Part shown: one piece after another, positions 1-8,941 of the stretch
How positions within the stretch are numbered: position 1 is the stretch's first letter
Layout: the number at the start of each line of letters is the position of its first letter
NCBI RefSeq assembly: GCF_963576545.1
Contig: NC_083636.1
Coordinates: 3,214,383 to 3,278,382, forward strand
DNA: 64,000 nucleotides
Origin: Limanda limanda
Taxonomy: Eukaryota; Chordata; Actinopteri; Pleuronectiformes; Pleuronectidae
Direction: 5' to 3'
Translations under genes and position numbers: made by a program
Notes under the pieces: generated by a model
Told to the model about the DNA's origin: nothing
Database searches by the model: none
Seen by the model: only the letters and a program-made list of their open reading frames with translations

Positions 1-313
1 ACTTGTTCCGGTGAGTTTTTAGATTTATACTTCAAAATATCACATTTATTTATTTTACAGGCATCATTCTAAGTGGTTATGATGATAAAACTTGACAATT
101 TAACCTTCTAAAAACAGATTTTCACCCTCAGTGTAATGTTGAATATTTTATGTCCACATCATTACATCAAATCATAAAAACATCATTGTACCTAGCTGTC
201 ACAATTCCATACGTAAATTTTTTAAAACTGCATCGGTTATATTTTCTGAGCAGCGATGAGGTTTGAACATCAGAAGGTTTTCCCTGACGTCCTCCTGTGG
301 TTTCTCTCGTCAG

Positions 314-495
314 CCTTTAAGAAGTGTGAGTGTCGAGCAGCTCGTGACTGCCTCAGATCCACCGAGCACATGTTCTGTGTGAAGCTGACGAGGAGCCAGA
401 GGACTCGAGCTCTGGACCTCTGCTCCATGGCCGCGCTCAAATGTGCCAGCTACGAGTTTGAGATCCTCGGCGAAGGAGCGTGTGAGTCCAGATGA
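314..495 (+). CDS. c6: Terminal exon of a complement C6-like gene (partial)
   Basis: Last coding exon of a gene that enters from the left edge. A strong acceptor (tttctctcgtcag) precedes 314, the frame enters after one base of a split codon, and it ends at TGA 493-495. The peptide holds a factor I module tail: KKCECRAARDC, then FCVKLTR, LDLCSMAALKC and a final GEGAC. This is the cysteine spacing that ends C6 and C7. Bases 1-10 followed by gtgagt look like the end of the preceding exon. The call of C6 rather than another C7 rests on orientation: C6 and C7 lie tail to tail in vertebrates, and the C7 copies here are on the other strand. C6 binds C5b and starts membrane attack complex assembly. 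Only the last 60 or so residues are visible, so the paralogue is not certain. Confidence 0.72.
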
Positions 496-1340
496 TTCGA
501 TGACGGGATGGTTCTTTGTAAGGACAGGACAGCGATTTTAAAAAAGTGTCTCCAATCATTTTTGACGACAGGAGGAGATCGTTTCTCTGTTTAACGTTTT
601 TCACATGTAATGATAATTGCATTTCTTACAGTATGAACCTCCCCCTGCATCACTTCCTCACTGTATATAATCTATTTACTGCTCGGGTATCTGCCTTCAA
701 ATATTTGTCAAACCCTGAAATTACATTAATGTGACCGAGAAATATTCAAAAAATAAAGAAAACTGAAAACTAAACCGCGATATCTTGATTCAGTTAAATA
801 TACAATATGTAACTTTGGCCACTAGGGGTCTCTCAATCAAAACAATAACAGAAAACCTATAGTTGATGATGTCTTGAAGCAGCGCGGGATCATGGGAGTT
901 GATGTCTTCACCACCTTTGTCACAAATTGATTAAATACATATTTGCGTCCAGTTGTTCTTAGAAGGTCCAGTAGCAACACTTGAATAGAAATCAAAGGCA
1001 AATAGTCTTATTAGTAATATACTTTTTTAAAATAAAGATAATTTGAAACTGTTGATTTGCAAAAAAACGCCGGCTCAAAATCTGGTGGATGAAAACTCCA
1101 TAAAATATTTCACATTTTAGAAAAACAAAGTGAACAACATTTTATTTTGAAAAGTGTTTTATTAACTTTACTCAAAGTAGATTTGTCATTTTTACCAATT
1201 TTTTTTAACATTATCTATCCTCTGTGACAAATATGAAAACAAACACAGAATCGCTAGAATTATCTTTAGCCTCTATTTACAATTAAGTCACATCTGAAAG
1301 AAACAGCTTCCTGTTTAATCTACAAATTGAATAAAACAAC
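496..1340 (+). other. C6-like 3' UTR with poly(A) signal and C6/C7 convergent intergenic DNA
   Basis: AATAAA at 752-757 lies about 255 bases after the stop and is the likely poly(A) signal of the C6-like gene. The rest, to about 1340, is AT-rich and runs into the 3' UTR of mini-C7 on the other strand. I see no coding sequence. Parts of 640-960 recur beside the other C7 copies, at 19275-19545 and 8357-8460, which marks the edge of the duplicated unit. Confidence 0.6.
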
Positions 1341-1346
1341 AATTTT

Positions 1347-4300
1347 TTACTTTGGACAAGAGTCGATGCCGGTCACGTTCAGCCGCTCCCCCGCACACCT
1401 CCTGGCGCCCACCTCACATTCCGTCATCGTCGTGGCAACGTCAGAGCTAACGCACACGGGGGCGGAGTCTCGGGGGCAATCGGGACCAGATTTATCCTTC
1501 ATTATTAATCCTCCAGCTGACTCACTGTGACAGACGGTCCCTGGTGGACAGTCCCTGCAGGACGGGTGTGGCCATCGACAGTCTGTGTCAGCGTTCAGCG
1601 CGAAGCTGCGTCCGATACACCGCAGAGCGCCGAGCTGACACAGGCTGATGAACCGGGGAGTTTGAGTCGAGACAAATCTGGCACACAACGGCAGGGAAGT
1701 CCTGGATTAAGACAAAATAATAATTTCATTAATTATTGTGCTTTTAAGGCTCAGACCCAACAGTTCCCCACGTAAAACTTAGAAATGATTCTCAAATGTC
1801 CCACTCACTTGCACTCGGATGGCATCTTACACACACACCCGGTGGTTCCTACTTTCTCCCAGGGTTTACACTTCAGGCCGGCTGGAGGAGTGGGAGCTGT
1901 GGGCGCTGAGGAGGAAACAGGTTCAATCAGCGACGGGGAAACCACGCTGCAAATCATACTGTATTTATGTAACTGTCTGCTAAACCTGCCAGCAGTGTTA
2001 ATTTTGGCAGCTATTTTTGATTTAGTCTTAGTCTTAGTCTTTTGACGAAAATGCAAATTAGTTTTAGTCATTTTTATCCTTCTTAGTTTTAGTCTAGTTT
2101 TAGTCGACGCAAACAAATTACATTTTAGTCTAGTTTTAGTCGATGAAAACAAATTACATTTTAGTCTAGTTTTAGTCGACGAAAACAAATTACATTTTAG
2201 TCTAGTTTTAGTCACATTTGATAGCCCCATTAAACTCCTTATCTTCCCTTCTTAGGTCCAGGGACCCCCTGTGTTGTGTCTACAACTGCATACTAGTCTA
2301 GCTTGCAGTACTTAGGTTGTCCATTAGATGTCCCTCCTATAGGTCTATAGCAGGGGTCGCCAACCTTTACTATCAAAAGAGCCATTTTGCCCCCTCTTCC
2401 CCCAAATAAAATTTGTCTGGAGCCGCAAAACATATTTGATAACAAAGCTGATAAAATGTTATATAAAGTTATACTATACTAATCTGTAGATTATTGCATT
2501 TATGAAATTATAGAACAACAATAAAGAAAACTGTTGACATTTTATTTATTTTTACCTGTTACAACAAAGGGAAACACCAAATGCTTATGAAGAGGAGAAG
2601 AAAATACACAGGCAAGTGTAGGCCTACTTTGAAATAAATGAAACGCAGAACTATGTAGGGTTATTTGAGTCATCCCCATATTTGTGGGAAATGTATGAAA
2701 TAAGAAGTACCCTATTTTGAAATAAATAAAAACATATAGCTGCAGCCTATATATTTTAGTTGGCGTTGGCGAAATGTGAAAACAGAAAGTGAAAGCAGAT
2801 CAGACCGGAGGAGGAAACTGAAGCTCGGTAGAAACCAGCTGCAGCTTCTGCTCTGATCCAGAAGCTGCGGCGCTGATCTCAGAGCAGCTGAGACCAGAGG
2901 AACTCTGTGTTTTCACTGTTTCCATAGTTAAGAAGCAGCCGGGGAGTCAGTGACCGGCCTGCTACAAGTGAACGAGCTCTGATCTCTGTCTCTCTGAGCG
3001 AGTGCGCGGGGGCGGAGCCTCGGGACCGGTGCGCTGGCAGCACACACACACACACACGCACACACACACAGACACACACACTCGCCGCTCCGGGTACTTC
3101 ATAACGGCCTGATACGATTATGTTTTTAAAAATTGTTGTGACTTAGTCAACCGCCAACATTTTCGTTTCGTCTCGTCTCGTTAACGAAAATTAAAATAGA
3201 TTTCGTCATAGTTTTTATTTTCAAAGATCCATTTCTTTACGTCTTCGTCTCGTCTTAGTCATGGGAAAAGGGGCGTTAACGAATATTTTTCGTTATCGTT
3301 ATCGTCAACGAAATTAACACTGCCTGCCAGTTTATGCAGATTGTTTCATTTGTTATTTGGGTTGGGTTTATTTTGCTAACCTCTACACCAGGGGTCTTCA
3401 ACATTTTTCAGGCCAAGGACCCCCAAACAGGTGGAGAGATGGAGCAGGGACCCCTACTATATATATTGTTTAAAATTGTGTTTTATATTAAACTGGGCGT
3501 AGTGCCATGTATAATAATAACTACCCTGATCTTGTGCAAATATTACACGGTTCATATATTCATGTTTTTAATTTAAACATGTGCAAGGTACAGGGTGGCC
3601 ATGCCACTGCCATTTATAAACACAGTGGGTACGGAAAGTATTCAGACCCCATTTTTCATTCTGTTTCATTGCAGCCATTTGCTAAAATCAAAAAAGTTCT
3701 TTTATTTCTCATCAATGTACACTCAGCACCCCATCTTGACAGAAAAAAAACAGAAATGTAAAAAAAGAAAAACTGAACTATCACATGGTCATAAGTATTC
3801 AGACCCTTTGCTCAGTATTGAGTAGAAGCACCCTTTTGAGCTAGTACAGCCATGAGTCTTCTTGGGAATGATGCAACAAGTTTTTCACACCTGGATTTGG
3901 GGATCCTCTGCCAGTCTTCCTTGCAGATCCTCTCCAGTTCCGTCAGGCTGGATGGTGAACGTTGGTGGACAGCCATGTTCAGGTCTCTCCAGAGATGCTC
4001 AATTGGGTTTAGGTCAGGGCTCTGGCTGGGACAGTCAAGAATGGTCACAGAGTTGTTCCGAACCACTCCTTTGTTGTTTTTGCTGTGTGCTTAGGGTCAT
4101 TGCCTTGTTGGAAGGTGAACCTTCGGCCCAGTCTGAGGTCCAGAGCACTCTAGAAGAGGTTTTCTTACAGGATATCTCTGAACTTGGTCGCATTCATCTG
4201 TCCTTAAATTGCAACCAGTCGACCTGTCCCTGCAGCTGAAAAACAACCCCCATATTGTGAGCAGTGCGTGGTTTTCTCCACACATACCGCTTAGAATTAA

Positions 4301-7016
4301 CGCCAAAATGTTCAATCTTGGTCTCATCAGACCAGAGAATTTTATTTCTCATAGTCTTGCACTGAGGAGAGGCTTCCGTCGGGCCACTCTGCCATAAAGC
4401 CCCAGCTGGTGGAGGGCTGCAGTGATAGTTCACTTTGTGGAACTTTCTCCCATCTCCCTACTGCATCTCTGGAGGTCAGCCACAGTGATCTTTGGGTTCT
4501 TCTTGACCTCTCTCACCAAGGCTCTTCTCCCACGATTGCCCAGTTTGGCTGGACGTCCAGGTCTAGGAAGAGTTCTGGTCGTTCCAAACTTCTTCCATTT
4601 AAGGATTATGGAGGCCACTGTGCTCTTAGGAACCTTGAGTGCTGCAGAAATTCTTTTGTAACGTTGGCCAGATCTGTGCCTTGTGGCCCGCGAGTCAAAA
4701 TGTTTGCCAGCCCTGATCTAGACGGTAAATTTGATTATAGCTATTAATTTAATTGTTAATCAAATTCGTAGTTAGTACTTTATGAGACTCAATCAATAAA
4801 TTGGCTATCCTTTCCCTTCCTTTGAAGGGTGGTGCCCCGAGGTAACTTTAACCAATTAAAGTTATGATTTTATATTTTATATTTTATTTTGATAACCAAA
4901 TGTATTGAATGCAGAAAGGGACAAAACTTTATGGTATCACTGGTAAAGCATTATTGCACGACAGCTTTTATTGAATAATTATGTTGTATTTACTGTCGTT
5001 ATAGTTTTACGGTGTTTTACGGCGTCACGATGTGTTGAATAAATAAAGATCCGTGACATCAGTACAGAACTCTCTGTGTCATGCTGAGACAAGCCAGGGG
5101 CTGTTACAATATATATGTATTCCAAGAATAAACATACCTGCTTTGCAACGAATGCCTGCAGGAGACGGAGACCACTGCAGAAGGGGACTACACATGACCT
5201 CTGACACCTCAGCGTCCAGCAGCGACCCCGTAGGACAGTGGAGGGACACTGTCTCTCCAATCCGATAGGACACTTTGGTGGGCGTGCCCACAACATCCCT
5301 GCTGAGTTGTGGGAACAGACACCTGGATCCTGGGACGAGAAGAGATGACGACACCTCAGTGAAATCTGTGTGCAGGACAAACAATAAGACAATCAAATGT
5401 ATTGTCCGTAAAGGGAACACGTACTTATACAAACCCACGTCCCCTGCGTCCACGTCTTGTCTTCATTGCACCGAGCGGCAGCGTGTCCACTGAGTTTAAA
5501 TCCCTCAATGCAGGAAAAATCCACCGTGGATCCGACCCTGTACAAGTCTTTGGGATTCTAAGAGAGAAATAAAACAGTCGCTGCATTTTAAAAACTTGAA
5601 ATCAAAACTTAAAGTTGACGAAAGATAACATAGGAACTAACTGCAGAAAAGAAGTTTAAATTCATAGTTACTTTTACACCAGAGTTACTTTTACTTTTCT
5701 TTTACAAACAACAACACACACACACACAGCTGTTTTCCTTGTAAATGAATATTAACGGTCACCGCCTATTCCAGAAAATCTCTGCACCTTAGCACTGTAC
5801 TGACCCATAACTCTCTCACTGTATATATTGTTTCGTTTTATATTGTTTTATATATATTTATATATATATATATATATATATTGTTGTTTAATGTCTGATT
5901 GTTATTTATGTGCACCAACCACACCAAAGCAATTTCCTGTATGTGAATATATACTTGGCAATTCAAAAGAATTCTGATTCTGATCTCTTATGAAACCACT
6001 TTAAATTCTCTAGATCCACATTTTTATTTGAATCTGCAACAACACGCTCATACATATAAGTCCCATAAACATTATATCAAGATCCGTGAATTATTCTCTG
6101 AGTAATCGAGAGAAATTAGAAAAATGTTGTTTGTTTCGTAATCCTGCGAAAAAACAAACACACGTTATCCTGCAAACATGAATGTTTCAGACTCACCTGG
6201 ATGAATCCGTTCCTCAGGTTCGGAGGCGGACCACAGGTCTCCATCGTCCTGCACACAAACAGTTTACAGAGAGAAAACTAAAACGTTACAAGAACCGAGG
6301 CAGATTAGATTAGAATGAGATTAACGACCATATGAAGATAATGGTGGCTGATGTGATGGGCTGATGCTTATTGTTAAGGGTTCAAGTGTAAGAAAAAGGG
6401 TTATTAAATGTATTTTATTGAACCTTCTTCTTTGTTGTTACTTTCTAAAACTGAATCACCCTCTGGTGCACACATTGATGAATAATACAACGGACAAGTG
6501 CACGTTCACAAGCAATAAAACGTGTAAGTAATTATTAAATACAATAAAAGGAGCTGATATAATACGTAAAATCAAGAGAATTAATTCTCTTGATTTTACG
6601 TATTTACCTGTATATTGATTTTTTGAAGACCGGTCAATGTGAGCACGTTCCAGGGGTCTCGGGGGGCAACGTTGAGCCATTTTGCGACGCCCATTGAAAA
6701 TTCCTTCAGAATACGTACATTTTCACCACTTTCTAACTTTCTGCCTGAATAATAATATTCCTTACAATTTTAATAGGGTCTCACCTGACCTTTGATCAGT
6801 GCTCGGGCCCTAATAAATAATTTGACTTACCAAGCTGGAGACAGAAAGACGAGGAACGATGCCAAAGAAGCTGCAGCCAAATAAAACTGTGAGCAAACAC
6901 ACAAGAGGTTTTCTTGATTTAAACTATTTTTAAATCATAAGAAACATTTAAAAATAATCAGATAATTTAATTAAATCTGATGAATACATGTGTTGCATGG
7001 TTTACAGCACCTTCAT
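1347..7016 (-). CDS. Mini-C7: secreted CCP-FIM protein from an internally deleted C7 copy
   Basis: Seven coding exons on -: 7016-7011 (ATGAAG), 6886-6831, 6248-6197, 5557-5425, 5365-5138, 1905-1809 and 1701-1347. They total 927 nt and close in one frame to a 308-aa product. Order: signal peptide ([20 protein letters not shown]), CCP1, CCP2, FIM1 ([19 protein letters not shown]) and FIM2. Against the full copies it lacks the exons for TSP1, LDLRa, MACPF, EGF-like and TSP2. Exon 2 ends in phase 2 and the linker exon before CCP1 begins in the matching phase, so the junction stays open. The linker exon carries a 36-nt in-frame deletion. In FIM2 the last intron and the start of the last exon are deleted; reading through gives an open frame but loses the Cys-Val-Cys pair. 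The CCP2-FIM1 intron grew from 86 bp to about 3.2 kb by transposon insertion. C7 FIMs bind the C345C domain of C5, so a soluble tail could compete with C7. A transcribed pseudogene is the alternative. Confidence 0.62.
1993..3322. mobile_element. hAT-like non-autonomous DNA transposon with 8-bp target duplication
   Basis: The ends are CAGTGTTAATTT and AAATTAACACTG. They are flanked by a perfect 8-bp duplication, CCTGCCAG, at 1985-1992 and 3323-3330. An 8-bp duplication fits the hAT superfamily. There is no transposase frame. Near the left end (about 2075-2215) a unit of about 40 bp rich in TAGTTTTAGTC is tandemly repeated. A second hAT-like start, CAGGGGTCGCCAACCTT, sits inside at about 2351, so there is probably a nested insertion. 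The element lies in the CCP2-FIM1 intron of mini-C7. Confidence 0.8.
3391..4718. mobile_element. Degraded hAT-like element interrupted by a Tc1 element
   Basis: The left end CAGGGGTCTTCAACATTTTTC is a hAT-type terminus. The right end at about 4718 reads GTTTGCCAGCCCTG, preceded by a 'gtggcccgcgagtcaaa' stretch typical of hAT termini. Flanking octamers (ctctacac and atctagac) match at only six of eight positions, so the pairing is weak. The interior is mostly the Tc1 copy at 3623-4680. The two ends may instead belong to different elements. Confidence 0.35.
3623..4680 (-). mobile_element. Tc1/mariner transposon, inactive and truncated
   Basis: Starts with a Tc1-type inverted terminal repeat (CAGTGGGTACGGAAAG). 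Transposase pieces on - are split over three frames: a helix-turn-helix part at 4618-4430 ([15 protein letters not shown]), a DDE part at 4433-4194 ([13 protein letters not shown]) and the C-terminal catalytic part at 4066-3812 ([14 protein letters not shown]). Frame breaks between pieces and the missing second terminal repeat show it is dead. It lies in the enlarged mini-C7 intron. Confidence 0.88.
5895..5985 (+). mobile_element. Non-LTR retrotransposon 3' end (fish LINE tail)
   Basis: Holds the fish LINE 3' motif: accaaagcaatttcctgta, then tatacttggcaattcaaaag, ending in a (gattct)n-type tail. The same motif recurs at about 28390-28480 and, in reverse, at about 48205. A Rex1/L2-like origin is inferred. 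Just left (5820-5890) is an AT-rich (TATA)n stretch. Confidence 0.6.
6561..6604. repeat. Perfect 44-bp palindrome
   Basis: AATACGTAAAATCAAGAGAATT is followed with no spacer by its exact reverse complement. It lies in the mini-C7 intron between exon 2 and the CCP linker exon, at the left end of a block of about 240 bp that C7-A and C7-B lack at this place. Confidence 0.9.
6690..6815. repeat. Short interspersed repeat shared with ghrb intron
   Basis: This stretch (attgaaaattccttcagaat through aatagggtctcacctg) is closely similar to 37018-37165 in a ghrb intron. It is absent from the matching introns of C7-A and C7-B. A MITE or SINE-like repeat is likely; the family is not recognised. Confidence 0.6.
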
Positions 7017-7374
7017 GATGTGTTGCTCGGAGTTCAGGAATCCCCCAATGAGTCAAGAACAGGGAGTCAACCGACAACACCACCTGCTCATTTCCAGTAA
7101 AGGAGAACATTGTCCTGTTTACTTTGAGAGATGAAGGGTCAGAACTCCGTTGCATCACAGTAATTTGGCCTTGATACGTTTTTTAAGAGTCTACACGAGT
7201 CAGGCAAAGGTCTGAAAAATCTCTATTCTGACAGAATTTCAATGCGTGTCAATGTTTTTCAATGTATTTCTATGCAGTGGACTGTATTGCTGTGTAGATA
7301 CAACTCACAGAATTAGAACCAAGGCCCAACATTCTCCTTATGAAACTGTTGGGATTTAAAATTTTAGCTTGTCT

Positions 7375-8045
7375 GTGTGTGTGTGTCTGTGACGATGGCA
7401 ATATAACTGAACTCTAAACAAAAGCAGGAGGATGGGGGCAGGAGCAGTTTGCGCCAGATATATGGCCTTCACACAATGACAATAACTGTTGCTGCTTGGT
7501 GTTTATCTTGAAGTTAGTTAGAGTGGCGTTGTTTTGTTTGGAGGATGCAAATGTTTACACAAACAGAACATCCAGCCAATAGAGCAGGGAAAACAATATT
7601 CTTTACTCCAATGAACAACAACACCGACCCACAAGGCTTTAGCCGAGTCAAGGCTTGTTTATGTGAAGATTTTGCCCAGCAACTATCAGAGGAGGAGCGA
7701 AACGGAGATGCTCGTCACTTCCTGATTCCAGTGCCAAGAGGGTGGACTACGCCTGCGCACCATCGAGGAAGAACCAAGTCTCGACTTCCCTTCATTATTG
7801 ACCAGTCCTGTTCTACCTACTGTTATAAAATATTACAAACGCCGACCGTGCGGTGCGACTCGTGACTGTCCGGTGCCGCTAGAGGGCCGGGGGTTGTGCT
7901 TTGGGTGCCCATTAGTTAGATGTAACTTTTCATACCTTTTCATTGCTTCTTATTAAATACTTGATTGAACCAAACCGAGACCGGCTCTTCTCCCGTTTAG
8001 GATAAAAGAACACGTGACAATTTATCCTTCCTTTCACACCATTTC
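7375..8045 (+). mobile_element. LTR-like repeat in the 5' flank of mini-C7
   Basis: Nearly identical to 18058-18720 upstream of C7-A and absent upstream of C7-B. It contains an open stretch (7545-7865, 106 codons) with no recognised domain. It ends in a polyadenylation-like segment (ttattaaatacttgattgaa) then ccgagaccggctcttctc, which resembles the end of an LTR. The identity is inferred from layout only. Confidence 0.4.
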
Positions 8046-8356
8046 ATGGTGTGAACCACTTACTGGGGATCATTCACGTACTCCTCAACCTCCATCCCAT
8101 CCAATGAAAACCCGTCATCCTCATCATCATCATCAAAATAGGCATCTGATGGTGTGCCATGGTGCGTAAGGTGGAGAGGCCTATGGTCATCGAGCCATCT
8201 ATTAAATGTACAAGAAGATCTTCATATCACCCTTTTCTGCCAGTAGGAGATCTAGGGCCATTTGGTTCTGTGTGACCATAACGGACGTAGGGGCGAGCTG
8301 TTCGGATATCAGCTCCTGTCAGATCTACTCCAAAAACAAAATAATGGGGAATTGTC

Positions 8357-8460
8357 ATCATCATGGGAGTTGAAGTCTTCACCACTCTTGTCACAAATTG
8401 ATTAGATACATATATATATATATATATATTTACGTCTTGCTGTTCTTAGAAGAACTTTTT
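8357..8460. other. Duplication junction: C7 5' flank joined to C6 3' flank sequence
   Basis: Sequence up to about 8356 matches the far 5' flank of C7-A (18725-19035). Sequence from 8357 (atcatgggagttgaagtctt) matches 890-960, the DNA just past the C6-like gene. The join therefore marks the boundary between the mini-C7 unit and the C7-A unit. A short (AT)n run lies at 8409-8430. Confidence 0.6.
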
Positions 8461-8713
8461 GTACATAAAGATAATTTGAAACTGTTGATTTGCAAAACCG
8501 CCAGCTCAGGATCTGATGGATGAAAACTTTATAAAATATTTCACATTTTAGCAAAACCAAGTGAACAACATTTTATTTTGAAAAGTGTTTTATTAACTTT
8601 ACACAAAGTAGATTTGTCATTTTAACCTTCATTTTTTAACATTATCTCTCCTCTGTGACAAATATAAAAACCTCACAGAATCTCAGAGGAATCTATTTAC
8701 ATGAATTAATTGT

Positions 8714-8852
8714 GAACAACAACACCGACCCACAAGGCTTCAGCCGAGTCAAGGCTTATTTATGTGAAGATTTTGCCCAGCAACTATCAGAGGAGGAGGG
8801 AAACGGATCTGCTCGTCACTTCCTGATTCCAGTGCCAAGAGGGTGGACTACG
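8714..8852 (+). repeat. 139-bp copy of upstream repeat patched into the C7-A 3' flank
   Basis: Nearly identical to 7613-7751, the middle of the LTR-like repeat (gaacaacaacaccgac through gggtggactacg). The matching place behind C7-B has no insert. It begins and ends inside the source repeat, so it looks like a templated patch and not a whole transposon. Confidence 0.65.
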
Positions 8853-8941
8853 TTCATTTTTTTAACCTCTATTTACAATGTAGTCATATCTGAAAGAAAC
8901 AGCTTCCTGTTTAATCTACAAATTGAATCAAACAACAATTT

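Noticed and set aside
3812..4618. Tc1 transposase as a working gene
   Set aside because: It is split over three frames and lacks one terminal repeat.
1347..7016. Mini-C7 as a simple dead pseudogene
   Set aside because: Three separate deletions all preserve frame and every splice site needed is present, so the default call of pseudogene was set aside. It remains the main alternative if no transcript exists.
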